In this document: one piece after another, positions 1 to 8,134 of the stretch
How positions within the stretch are numbered: position 1 is the stretch's first letter
Layout: the number at the start of each line of letters is the position of its first letter
Assembly: GCA_910579995.1 (NCBI GenBank)
Contig: CAJTWH010000001.1
Span: forward strand, 18,884-82,883
Direction of reading: 5' to 3'
DNA length: 64,000 nt
Source of the DNA: an uncultured Muribaculaceae bacterium
GTDB lineage: Bacteria; Bacteroidota; Bacteroidia; Bacteroidales; Muribaculaceae
The notes under the pieces: model-generated
Told to the model about the DNA's origin: nothing
Database searches by the model: none
What the model saw: only the letters and a program-made list of their open reading frames with translations
Translations under genes and position numbers: made by a program

Positions 1-125
1 CACCGGCTTGCCTGTGGCGACCAGCGCTTCGAGGAGGCGCTGCTGGGTGTCGGGCGAAATTGAGCATTACCACCGGCTTGCCTGTGGCGACCAGCGCTTC
101 GAGGAGGCGCTGCTGGGTGTCGGGC
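1..125. repeat. 70-bp-offset tandem duplication inside the GH3 gene
   Basis: Bases 1-55 are identical to bases 71-125, separated by 15 bases. The offset of 70 is not a multiple of three. The copy at 71-125 reads in the GH3 frame (LPDTQQRLLEALVATGKPV on the minus strand). The copy at 1-55 is read in another frame. Confidence 0.9.
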
Positions 126-1672
126 AAGGTGAGCATGGAGCGGCTTGCCGATTCGCCGCTCGATTCGGAGGCCTCTCCCAAGGCCGCCACTATCACATCA
201 GCCTGTTCTGCCGCTGCAAGGGCTTCGGCGAGCAACTCATCTTCGCTGCGCGGGTCGCGCATGGTGCGGCCGAATACGGCGCCCTCCTCGCGCTTTGGGT
301 CGGCATATAGATTCGAGCCCTTGGCCACGAGAATCTCGGCCTTGTCGCCTACAGCGTCGCGGAAGCCGTCGGCCAAGGTTTTCATTGACTTGTAGTTGGC
401 GAAGAAAGCCCATGTGCCGGTGAGGTTCTGCGCGCTGTTGACAAGCGGGCCGATAAGCGCAATCTTGCCTTGCTTCTTCAAGGGCAACAGATTGTTGTCG
501 TTTTTGAGCAGCACGAAAGTCTCGGCGGCTATGCGGCGTGCCTCGGCGCGGTTGGCAGGGGTGTAGATATCCGTTTTCTCGCGGGCGACATCGTTATATT
601 TATAAGGATTGTCAAAGAGCCCCAACTTGTATTTGGCTTCAAGGATAAGGCGCACGCAGCGGTCAAGGCGCTCTGTTGAGATAGCTCCGCTTTCTACGGC
701 TGTCTTCATGTTGGCGAGGAAATCCTTGGTCACCATCGCCATGTCGGTGCCGGCGTTTATCGCTCTTGGAAGGTTTTCCGACATATCGCCCACGCCGTGT
801 ACGGCCATTTCATCAATCGATGAATAGTCGGTGACAACGAAGCCGTCGAATCCCCATTCTTTACGCAGCACGTCGGTGAGCAGCCACTTGTTGGCCGTAG
901 CCGGCACTCCTTCGACGAGGTTGAACGACGACATGAAGCTGCCCACGCCCTCGTCAACAGTAGCCTGATAGGGCAGGAAATAATCATTATACATGCGTTG
1001 GCGGCTCATGTCTACGGTATTGTAGTCGCGTCCGGCCTCTACTGCACCGTAGAGGGCGAAGTGCTTCGTGCAGGCCATGATTTCATCCTTGGCCTCCATA
1101 TTCTTGCCCTGATATCCGCGCACCATCGCCTTTGCCACCTGAGCACCCAGATATGGGTCTTCACCGGCACCCTCGGCCATGCGCCCCCAGCGGGGGTCGC
1201 GGCTGATGTCTACCATCGGAGAGAAAGTCCAGCATATACCTGCGGCCGAGGCCTCCGAGGCGGCAATCCGTGCCGAGCGCTCGATGGCGTCCATATCCCA
1301 TGAGCACGACATCGCAAGAGGAATCGGGAAAATAGTCTCGTAGCCATGGATTACGTCCATGCCGATGAGCAGCGGTATGCCGAGGCGGCTTTGCTCCACC
1401 GCCGTCTTCTGCAGGGCGAGAATCTTTTCGGCACCCTTGACGTTGAACGTACCGCCGATTTCGCCTTTGGCAGCCGCGGCTCCTATGCGGCTCTTCATCG
1501 GTTGGCCGGTGATGATATCGTCGCCGCCGGGCAGGTTGAGCTGGCCGATTTTCTCTTCAAGAGTCATCTGCGAGAGCAGGCTGTCGATAAATTTATCCAT
1601 ACGTGCTTGGCCCGAGGCCGAAGCTCCCAGCGCCATGAGGGCGCCGCAGAGCAGTGATATGTGTCGTTTCAT
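1..1672 (-). CDS. Glycoside hydrolase family 3 beta-glucosidase-like enzyme (partial, frame broken near the edge)
   Basis: Exported GH3 enzyme, expected to release terminal beta-linked sugars from oligosaccharides. The N-terminus is a signal peptide (MKRHISLLCGALMALGASA). The GH3 barrel follows, with GMDVIHGYETIFPIPLAMS, then KHFALYG, and the nucleophile motif VVTDYSSIDEM with the predicted catalytic Asp near residue 282. The second domain begins around ETFVLLKNDNNLLPL and reaches LLEALVATGKPVVMLNF. There a 70-bp tandem duplication (1-55 repeats 71-125) shifts the frame, so the last codons in the window no longer match GH3. The stop lies beyond position 1. The ATG overlaps the stop of the upstream gene (ATGA, 1669-1672), which suggests coupled translation. 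The family is clear, the substrate is not. Whether the frameshift is real or a contig-end artefact is open. Confidence 0.85.
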   Translation of the reverse strand, partial: MKRHISLLCGALMALGASASGQARMDKFIDSLLSQMTLEEKIGQLNLPGGDDIITGQPMKSRIGAAAAKGEIGGTFNVKGAEKILALQKTAVEQSRLGIPLLIGMDVIHGYETIFPIPLAMSCSWDMDAIERSARIAASEASAAGICWTFSPMVDISRDPRWGRMAEGAGEDPYLGAQVAKAMVRGYQGKNMEAKDEIMACTKHFALYGAVEAGRDYNTVDMSRQRMYNDYFLPYQATVDEGVGSFMSSFNLVEGVPATANKWLLTDVLRKEWGFDGFVVTDYSSIDEMAVHGVGDMSENLPRAINAGTDMAMVTKDFLANMKTAVESGAISTERLDRCVRLILEAKYKLGLFDNPYKYNDVAREKTDIYTPANRAEARRIAAETFVLLKNDNNLLPLKKQGKIALIGPLVNSAQNLTGTWAFFANYKSMKTLADGFRDAVGDKAEILVAKGSNLYADPKREEGAVFGRTMRDPRSEDELLAEALAAAEQADVIVAALGEASESSGESASRSMLTLPDTQQRLLEALVATGKPVVMLNFARHPAAPPRSAGRHRQAG

Positions 1673-2370
1673 GGTCTGAGATTGGTTAGATGTGCTTTTA
1701 TGGCGGGGGAGGGGGCTATGCTGTCGGCCTTGATGAGCAGACTCTTTGCCTCGTCGCAGTCTCCCAGCAGCGACGCGAGCGCTATCATGGCCGGTGCGTA
1801 GCCGGGGTCGGCAGCGAGAGCCTGACGCCATGTTGCCTCGGCTTGGTCGCGGCTGCCGCAGTAGAGCAGTCCCCATGCGAGAGCGTCGAGATACTCGGGC
1901 GAGTCGGAGCGGCCTGCGAGCAGGATATTGGCATAGCTCACCATCTTTTCGCCGTCTCTCCGCCGGATATAGAAGTCGAGAAGACGTGCGGCCACAGGGC
2001 GCCGCAGATATGGCATGGCCGAGGCGATGTCTTCAAGGATAGCGGGGTAGAGTGCATAGCCCTCCGCTTGGCGCAGCGAGCATTGGAGGCTGTCGGTCAA
2101 GGCTCCGAAAGGCACGCCCGCTCCGAGTGCCCGCTCTACCGCCTTTGGCACTGCCGCTGAATCGCCGCGCATGGCGGCTGCTCCTATCAGACGGGCATGG
2201 GCGCCGGTGTCTGTAGGGTCGGCGTCGGTGACCAAGCCGGCAAGAGCCTGCGCCGACGCCCACTCACCGGCGGCAAAAGCGCGGAGCGCGCGGCGCTCAA
2301 GAGCCTCGGGCTCGGCTGCGAAGGCTGACACCGTCAGCAAAAGAGATGATATGATGATGTGGAATCGCAT
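1669..2370 (-). CDS. Exported tetratricopeptide-like protein of unknown function
   Basis: A 233-residue protein starting with a signal peptide (MRFHIIISSLLLTVSAFAA). The rest is Ala- and Leu-rich paired helices, for example the segments around AFAAGEWASAQALAGLVTDA and ATWRQALAADPGYAPAMIAL, typical of TPR repeats. I chose the ATG at 2370; a TTG nine bases upstream is in frame but unlikely. A near-consensus promoter (TTTG at 2415-2418, 20 nt, TATCTTCG at 2387-2394, minus strand) fits this start. The gene precedes and overlaps the GH3 gene by 4 nt, so the two are probably co-translated. No catalytic motif is visible. It may act as a periplasmic scaffold. Confidence 0.75.
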   Translation of the reverse strand: MRFHIIISSLLLTVSAFAAEPEALERRALRAFAAGEWASAQALAGLVTDADPTDTGAHARLIGAAAMRGDSAAVPKAVERALGAGVPFGALTDSLQCSLRQAEGYALYPAILEDIASAMPYLRRPVAARLLDFYIRRRDGEKMVSYANILLAGRSDSPEYLDALAWGLLYCGSRDQAEATWRQALAADPGYAPAMIALASLLGDCDEAKSLLIKADSIAPSPAIKAHLTNLRP

Positions 2371-2386
2371 TATTGTCAAATTTCTG

Positions 2387-2418
2387 CGAAGATAATAATT
2401 TATAGTGTCAAAAGCAAA
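2387..2418 (-). promoter_or_regulatory. Bacteroidetes-type promoter for the TPR-GH3 pair
   Basis: On the minus strand: TTTG at 2418-2415, 20 nt, then TATCTTCG at 2394-2387, one mismatch from TAnnTTTG. The implied transcription start lies about 10 nt before the ATG at 2370. Confidence 0.5.
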
Positions 2419-2441
2419 TAAGCGCGGCGGGATAAAATAAA

Positions 2442-2473
2442 TTTGCTGAATTGAGAAATTGTTTGTAACTTTG
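2442..2473 (+). promoter_or_regulatory. Consensus Bacteroidetes promoter upstream of a non-coding segment
   Basis: TTTG at 2442-2445, exactly 20 nt, then TAACTTTG at 2466-2473. No plausible plus-strand gene starts within the next 340 nt, and the histidine kinase has its own promoter further down. This promoter therefore seems to drive a non-coding transcript or a long leader. Confidence 0.65.
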
Positions 2474-2479
2474 CAATGC

Positions 2480-2745
2480 TTTATAAGTCGTTTGCCATAT
2501 CCTTAGACCTATTAATTATTTACGCATTCCCCAAAAAAGATCTAAGTCAAGGCAATAAACGGCACGGCATGTCAACGTCGCGACGACAGTCGATAGCCCT
2601 GTCAACAAGGCTTTTAAAGAAATAAGTAAGTATGATATAATCTCTATGCACATGAGTCTGTAAAGCGACTCCTTGAATCACAAAACATGCCTTTTGGCTT
2701 AGGTCCTGACGCGTTGCTGAAACGGGAAAGGGCTTTTTTTTGCCC
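2480..2745 (+). ncRNA. Candidate structured small RNA (unidentified)
   Basis: This stretch lies between two strong promoters and contains no credible gene. It can form nested long-range pairings. GGCATGT (2566-2572) pairs with ACATGCC (2685-2691). AGACCT (2505-2510) can pair with AGGTC-type bases at 2700-2706. CGTTT (2489-2493) can pair with AAACG (2720-2724). The segment ends in GGGC, a run of eight T and GCCCC. An alternative local hairpin (CTTAGA 2502-2507 with TCTAAG 2531-2536) competes with part of this fold. Size and overall shape would suit a 6S-like regulatory RNA, but I cannot identify the family from sequence alone. It could also be the leader of the kinase mRNA. Confidence 0.35.
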
Positions 2746-2760
2746 CTTGCCGCTACAGAC

Positions 2761-2791
2761 TTGCAAACATTAAATTTTTTAGGTAACTTTG
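2761..2791 (+). promoter_or_regulatory. Promoter of the histidine kinase operon
   Basis: TTG at 2761-2763, 20 nt, then TAACTTTG at 2784-2791. The implied start is about 15-20 nt before the ATG at 2815. This rules out the in-frame upstream start at 2740. Confidence 0.65.
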
Positions 2792-2814
2792 TCGGATATC
2801 TATATTCGCATGCG

Positions 2815-4926
2815 ATGGATTTTAAATTGAAATACATATTGGCAGGCTTTGCGTTGATGGTTGCTGTGGTTGCGTCCGCCGCTACCGCCGGACGCACATC
2901 GGAGTTGCGCGACAGCCTCGAGCGCGTGTTGCCGCAGCAGACTGCCGCCGAAGACCAAATAAACACACTTTATAATATATACGACCTGAGCACTCGGCAG
3001 GAAGACCGCGTGAGCGCGTTGAGGCGGCTTTATGCCGTGGCCGACTCCTACGACCGCGCCAACGTGCAGTTCGACGTGCTCACTCATCTTGCCAATCTTC
3101 TGCGCGACAATATGCAGGCGCTCGAGGCCATCAAGGCTGAGCTCGACAAGTTTGTGGACTCCGACCGCCAGCGCGAGGTGAAGCTCTTTGTGGATATGTC
3201 GATTGTAGACCTCGAACTGAAGGATAATGAAGACGACGACAGCCGCCTCGAGAGTCTCTTCAAGCGCGAGAACTTCAGCACACCCACCGACCCCTACGAC
3301 CATGCCCTGATGTTGTTTACCCTCTGCTCTATACTCTCAAAGTCGACAAGCGGCGAGCTCCTCGAGCAATATATGAACCGTCTTGAAGAGGTGATCGAGA
3401 AGTTGCCTCTGCCCTCCGGCTCGGTGCGCAACTTCATCTATACGCGTGCGGCGCCGGTATTCACCAACAATCATAACTACCGTAAGGCTGTGGAGATTGA
3501 TAAGAAACTCATAAATGTAATCGACTCTCTGAGCACATCTTACTATCATCAGGGCCGCCCCTACCGTAAACTCAATACATCACGTTTTACATGCTACCGT
3601 CGTCTGCTGGCGAATTATCAGGGACTTACCCGTCAGGAAGTAGAGAGCATTTACGCAAAGATTCAGGATCTTGCCGCCGAAGATTCGCGCATAGCCTCTG
3701 ATATAGTCAATGTAGAGCGCACGAATATCTTCTATAGCCTCGCCACCGGCCGCTATGATGAGGCCATCGCCATTATCAAACGGCAGATCGACAATCCGGC
3801 CAATAAGGCTTACCGCTTCTATTTCCTGTCGGCGCTCGTTGAGGCCGCCGAGAAAGTGGGCGACAAGCCGACTCTGCTCGAAGCCTCGATTGAGCTCAAC
3901 AAGTTGCTGCGCGACGAGATTGAGCGCCGGGCTCTCGAGCGCTACCGCGAGCTTGAGATTATCTATGATGTCAATACCCTCAAGGAAGCCAATGCTGCCG
4001 CGGCCTCGGCACACGAGGAGTCTAAGATACGCACCGAGCGCATTTTTGCGATTTTTCTGGGGGCGGCAGTTGTTGTGTTGATCATACTCCTTGTAATGCT
4101 CGTGCGGAGCAACCGCAAGAAGAGTATGCTTGCAAAGCACCAGCAACGCACTTCCGAACGCCTGCGCCGCGAGCGCAACGAGCTCAAACTCGCGCAGGAA
4201 GAGCTTATCACTGCCCGCGACAAGGCTAAAGGCGCCGATAAACTGAAGACAGACTTCATCAACAACATGAGCCATGAGGTGCGCACACCCCTTGCTGCGA
4301 TTGTGGAATACTCTAAGGTGATTGTCGACTGTGTGCCCGAGGAAAAGAACGGATATCTGCAGCGCTTCGCCAATATCATCGAGCTCAACGCCAAGCTCAT
4401 CATGACCCTGCTCAACGATGTACTCGACATAGCCTCGCTCGAGCACAACAACATGTCGCTCGACTGCAAACCCGTCGGGGTATATGACATGTGCATATTT
4501 GCCCTCGATAATCTCTTTGAGAAAGAGGGCTTTACAAGCAAGGGTGTAGAGGTGCTTTTCAACACAGCCAAGCAGACCGACATGATAGTGGAGACCGACC
4601 GTCAGCGCGTGGCTCAGGTGCTGATGAATCTGCTCAACAACGCCGACAAATTCACCGAAAAAGGCCGTATAACGCTGAACTTCAAATACGACGATATCCG
4701 CGAGATACTGACATTCTATGTAGAAGACACCGGTATCGGCGTGCCGCGCGGGCAGGCAGAGAACATATTCTCGCGCTTCCGCAAGCTCGACAACACCGCT
4801 CCCGGCTGCGGCCTCGGCCTCTATATATCGCGCCTGCTGGCCAAACTTCTCGGAGGCGAGGTCAAACTCGACACCGACTACCGCGGCGGCGCCCGCTTCA
4901 TATTCTCAATCCCCGCCAAGGTCTGA
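2815..4926 (+). CDS. Membrane sensor histidine kinase with TPR-like periplasmic domain
   Basis: A 703-residue sensor kinase that should autophosphorylate and pass phosphate to an unlinked response regulator. It begins with a signal peptide (MDFKLKYILAGFALMVAVVA). A helical, TPR-like periplasmic region of about 380 residues follows, then one membrane span near residues 409-430 (IFAIFLGAAVVVLIILLVML) and a coiled coil. The HisKA box NNMSHEVRTP has its His at about 487. ATPase boxes are NLLNNADKF (about 605), DTGIGVP (about 639) and GLGLYIS (about 666). There is no receiver or DNA-binding domain and no regulator gene next door. The promoter at 2784-2791 sets the start at 2815. Two bases separate it from the TamL-like gene, so they form an operon. 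The signal is unknown. Confidence 0.9.
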   Translation: MDFKLKYILAGFALMVAVVASAATAGRTSELRDSLERVLPQQTAAEDQINTLYNIYDLSTRQEDRVSALRRLYAVADSYDRANVQFDVLTHLANLLRDNMQALEAIKAELDKFVDSDRQREVKLFVDMSIVDLELKDNEDDDSRLESLFKRENFSTPTDPYDHALMLFTLCSILSKSTSGELLEQYMNRLEEVIEKLPLPSGSVRNFIYTRAAPVFTNNHNYRKAVEIDKKLINVIDSLSTSYYHQGRPYRKLNTSRFTCYRRLLANYQGLTRQEVESIYAKIQDLAAEDSRIASDIVNVERTNIFYSLATGRYDEAIAIIKRQIDNPANKAYRFYFLSALVEAAEKVGDKPTLLEASIELNKLLRDEIERRALERYRELEIIYDVNTLKEANAAAASAHEESKIRTERIFAIFLGAAVVVLIILLVMLVRSNRKKSMLAKHQQRTSERLRRERNELKLAQEELITARDKAKGADKLKTDFINNMSHEVRTPLAAIVEYSKVIVDCVPEEKNGYLQRFANIIELNAKLIMTLLNDVLDIASLEHNNMSLDCKPVGVYDMCIFALDNLFEKEGFTSKGVEVLFNTAKQTDMIVETDRQRVAQVLMNLLNNADKFTEKGRITLNFKYDDIREILTFYVEDTGIGVPRGQAENIFSRFRKLDNTAPGCGLGLYISRLLAKLLGGEVKLDTDYRGGARFIFSIPAKV

Positions 4927-4928
4927 CA

Positions 4929-7280
4929 ATGCGCTTGGGGAGGATTGGAATATTCTTTGTCGGGGTGGCGCTGATGGTGGCGGCTGCGGCGTGCAGCTCT
5001 ACCAAGCATGTGCCGCAGGGCCAATATCTGCTCGACAAAGTGAAGGTGGAGGTCGACGACCGCGGCGATGTCAAGGAGACGGAGCTCTATAACTTCCTGC
5101 GCCAGACGCCAAACCACCGTGTGCTCGGCTTCGCCAAGCTGCAGCTTGCCACCTACAGCCTCTCGGGCCGCGACAGCACAAAATGGTATAACCGATGGCT
5201 GCGCAGGGTAGGGCAGGCGCCGGTGATCTACGACCACTCGCTCACCGAGGCCTCATGCCGCCAGTTGCGCCTCGCCCTTGTCAACAGCGGCTATCTCGAC
5301 GCCCGCGTCGAGGCCGACACCGTGAGCCACGGAGCCCGCATGGACGTAGACTACCATATCATCGCCGGCGAGCCTCACCGCATTGCAGCCCTCGACTATA
5401 ATATCTCCGACAAGGCCGTGCGACATCTTGTGATGGCCGACACTGCCGCCGGGCTCATACACCCCGGCATGTTGCTCGACCGCAATGCCCTCGATGAGGA
5501 GCGCGGACGCATTACCCAACTGCTACGCAATGCCGGCTATTACGATTTCAACCGCGAGTATATCAACTATACCGCCGACACCATCGCCGGCAGCAAGCTC
5601 GTGGGGCTCACCCTCAACCTGCATACACCGGCCGACAAGCCCGGCGGGCACACGGCACTCGCCTCGCTTGCCGACAGCCTCGGGCTCAGCGCCGCGCGCC
5701 ATCACCGATATGATGTGCGCAATGTCACTTTCATGCTCGCCGACCCCGAGACTGCGGCGCGGCTCGACACTGTCGACTACAACGGCATAAAGTTTGTATA
5801 TGGCGCTGACCGCTATATACGCCCCAAGGTGCTCGACGAGATGTGCCTGCTACAGCCGGGCAAGGCATACAGCGCCACCGATGTGGAGCGCACCTACGAG
5901 GCTCTGGGGCGCCTCGCCATCATACGCTACATCAATATAGACATGACACCCGCCGGAGCCATCGGCGACACCGGTTTGCTCGACGCCACCATACATCTTG
6001 CCCGCAACAAAAAGATGACAGCCTCGGTAGAGCTCGAAGGCACCAACTCCGAGGGTGACTTCGGCTTCGGCCTCGGCCTCACCTACCAGCACCGCAACCT
6101 CGCCCACGGCTCCGAAATGCTCACCACCAAGCTGCGAGGCTCATACGAGAGCCTCTCGGGCAACTTGGACGGCCTCATCAACAACCGCTATACCGAGTTT
6201 GCCGGCGAGGTCGGTGTCACGCTGCCGCGCTTCGAGTGCCCCTTCCTGTCGAAGTCGTTCAAGCAGAAGCGCCTTGCCTCTACCGAATTTTCTTTCTCTG
6301 CCAACTATCAGGAGCGCCCCGAGTACACACGTATTATCCTCGGCACGGCATGGAAATGGCAATGGCAGCAGCAGCGCGCCGACTATCTGCGCCGCCAGAC
6401 CTACGACCTCATCGACATCAACTATGTGCGCCTGCCGCGCTCTACCATCAACTTCATCGACGAGATAGCACCCACCAACCCTCTGCTGCGCTACAGCTAC
6501 GAAGACCATTTCATCATGCGCATGGGCTACACATTCTCGCGCACCAACCGCCGCATGCCCTCGGCTACGGTCAATGCCCGCGCCGTGCAGCCATACGTCA
6601 CAAGTCTGCGCCTGTCGGTGGAGATGGCCGGCAACCTGCTCTACGGTATCTCGAATATGATACGCCAGAAGAAGACCGACGGCGTATACAAAATCTTCGG
6701 CATACAGTATGCCCAATATGTAAAGGGTGAGGTTGACTATACTTATACGCGCAATTTCAACACCCGCAGCTCCCTCGCCCTCCACGGCGGCTTCGGCATA
6801 GCCTACCCCTACGGCAACTCAAGCATGGTGCCATTTGAGAAGCGCTTCTATGCCGGCGGCGCCAACGGCGTGCGCGGTTGGGGCGTGCGCACCCTCGGCC
6901 CGGGCGCCTACGACGCCAAGAACTCCGTCACCGACTTCATCAACCAGTGCGGCGATATCCGCCTCGACCTCAGCATTGAATACCGCGCCAAGCTCTTCTG
7001 GGTGCTCGAAGGCGCGCTCTTCCTTGACGCCGGCAATATATGGACCATAAAAGACTATCCCAACCAGCCCGGCGGTCAGTTCAAGTTCGACAAATTCTAC
7101 AAGCAGATAGCCGCGGCCTACGGCCTTGGCGTGCGCCTCGACTTCACCTACTTCCTGCTGCGCCTCGACCTCGGCTTCAAGGCATACAACCCGGCCATGA
7201 ATCAGGAGCGCTGGCCGCTGATACATCCACGCTGGGGCCGCGACGCCAACTTCCACTTCGCCGTGGGCTACCCATTCTGA
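4929..7280 (+). CDS. TamL-like outer-membrane lipoprotein of the BamA/TamA (Omp85) family
   Basis: A 783-residue protein expected to help insert or assemble outer-membrane proteins. The N-terminus is a lipoprotein signal ending AAACSS, with the lipidated Cys near residue 22. Lipidation is characteristic of the Bacteroidetes TamL branch, unlike BamA itself. POTRA-like segments occupy roughly residues 30-350. The C-terminal half is a 16-strand-type barrel ending in the aromatic signature GYPF. The conserved barrel motif VRGWGVR lies near residue 648. It sits 2 nt behind the histidine kinase and 13 nt before a phosphatase gene, suggesting envelope-stress-linked co-expression. No TamB homologue is in the window. 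Confidence 0.85.
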   Translation: MRLGRIGIFFVGVALMVAAAACSSTKHVPQGQYLLDKVKVEVDDRGDVKETELYNFLRQTPNHRVLGFAKLQLATYSLSGRDSTKWYNRWLRRVGQAPVIYDHSLTEASCRQLRLALVNSGYLDARVEADTVSHGARMDVDYHIIAGEPHRIAALDYNISDKAVRHLVMADTAAGLIHPGMLLDRNALDEERGRITQLLRNAGYYDFNREYINYTADTIAGSKLVGLTLNLHTPADKPGGHTALASLADSLGLSAARHHRYDVRNVTFMLADPETAARLDTVDYNGIKFVYGADRYIRPKVLDEMCLLQPGKAYSATDVERTYEALGRLAIIRYINIDMTPAGAIGDTGLLDATIHLARNKKMTASVELEGTNSEGDFGFGLGLTYQHRNLAHGSEMLTTKLRGSYESLSGNLDGLINNRYTEFAGEVGVTLPRFECPFLSKSFKQKRLASTEFSFSANYQERPEYTRIILGTAWKWQWQQQRADYLRRQTYDLIDINYVRLPRSTINFIDEIAPTNPLLRYSYEDHFIMRMGYTFSRTNRRMPSATVNARAVQPYVTSLRLSVEMAGNLLYGISNMIRQKKTDGVYKIFGIQYAQYVKGEVDYTYTRNFNTRSSLALHGGFGIAYPYGNSSMVPFEKRFYAGGANGVRGWGVRTLGPGAYDAKNSVTDFINQCGDIRLDLSIEYRAKLFWVLEGALFLDAGNIWTIKDYPNQPGGQFKFDKFYKQIAAAYGLGVRLDFTYFLLRLDLGFKAYNPAMNQERWPLIHPRWGRDANFHFAVGYPF

Positions 7281-7293
7281 TACCCGTTTGACT

Positions 7294-7947
7294 ATGAAAT
7301 CATATATCATCTTCGACCTTGACGGTACACTTCTCAACACTATCGACGACCTTGCCGCCGCCACCAACCATGCCCTCAAGACCATGGGCTTCCCCCCTCA
7401 CGGCCTGTGGGTATACCCCAACATGGTGGGCAACGGCGTGCGCAAGCTCATTGAGCGCGCCCTCCCCGACGACCAGCGCTCCGAGAAGACCATCAACGAC
7501 GCCCTCGCCCATTTCAAGGAATACTACGATGGCCATTGCTGCGACGCCACGCAGCCCTATCCCGGTATCCCCGAGTTGATTGCCGACCTCACCGCCCGAG
7601 GCCTCAACCTCGCCGTGACATCCAATAAATATGAAGAGGCTGTCACCCGCATTATCGCCCATTACTTCCCCGACGCCAATTTCCGCGCCATCCTCGGCAA
7701 TGTCGACGGCATGCCGCGCAAGCCCGACCCCTCGATAGTGTTCAAAGCCCTCTCTATGTGCCCCACGCCCAAGGCCGAAGTGCTCTATGTGGGCGACTCG
7801 GGGGTGGATATGGAGACGGCGCGCCGCGCCTGCGTGGAGTCGTGCGGAGTGTCATGGGGTTTCCGCCCCATCGTAGAGCTTCAGAAAGCATACGCCGACC
7901 ATATAATATCAACTCCGGCGCAGATTCTCGACCTTATCGACAAATAA
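7294..7947 (+). CDS. HAD-family phosphatase, phosphoglycolate phosphatase-like
   Basis: A 217-residue soluble hydrolase of the haloacid dehalogenase family, subfamily IA. Motif I is FDLDGTLLNT near the N-terminus with the nucleophile Asp. Motif II is VTSNK. Motif III/IV lies around RKPDPS and YVGDSGVDMETA. A helical cap lies between motifs I and II. Phosphoglycolate or a similar small phosphoester is the likely substrate, but subfamily IA members are hard to tell apart. I start at the ATG at 7294, 13 nt after the TamL-like gene; the in-frame TTG at 7288 is less likely. Probably the last gene of the kinase operon. Confidence 0.85.
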   Translation: MKSYIIFDLDGTLLNTIDDLAAATNHALKTMGFPPHGLWVYPNMVGNGVRKLIERALPDDQRSEKTINDALAHFKEYYDGHCCDATQPYPGIPELIADLTARGLNLAVTSNKYEEAVTRIIAHYFPDANFRAILGNVDGMPRKPDPSIVFKALSMCPTPKAEVLYVGDSGVDMETARRACVESCGVSWGFRPIVELQKAYADHIISTPAQILDLIDK

Positions 7948-8011
7948 TTGCGTCATCGCGCAAGTAAAAGTGTTAAAATTTGAGCCAAAAGTAATTTTTA
8001 TGCCAAAAAGT

Positions 8012-8042
8012 TTTGCACTTTGCAAAAAAGCGTATAACTTTG
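8012..8042 (+). promoter_or_regulatory. Consensus promoter of the secreted-protein gene at 8135
   Basis: TTTG at 8012-8015, 19 nt, then TAACTTTG at 8035-8042. The leader would be about 85 nt. Confidence 0.7.
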
Positions 8043-8134
8043 CCACGTCAAGCACCCGGTATTGAGTGCGGTTTTCTTATTCTCCTCCCCCTCAGAGCTT
8101 AAACGAATCTATCAATAAACCAAATTTAGATAAT

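Noticed and set aside
2480..2745. tmRNA or RNase P RNA
   Set aside because: It lacks the tag-peptide and tRNA-like CCA end of tmRNA and is too short for RNase P RNA.
2740..2814. Upstream start of the histidine kinase at 2740
   Set aside because: It lies upstream of the promoter box at 2784-2791, and the signal peptide begins at the ATG at 2815.
3580..4446. Long open frame on the minus strand inside the histidine kinase gene
   Set aside because: It is a shadow of the strongly supported kinase on the plus strand and has no recognisable domain or start context.
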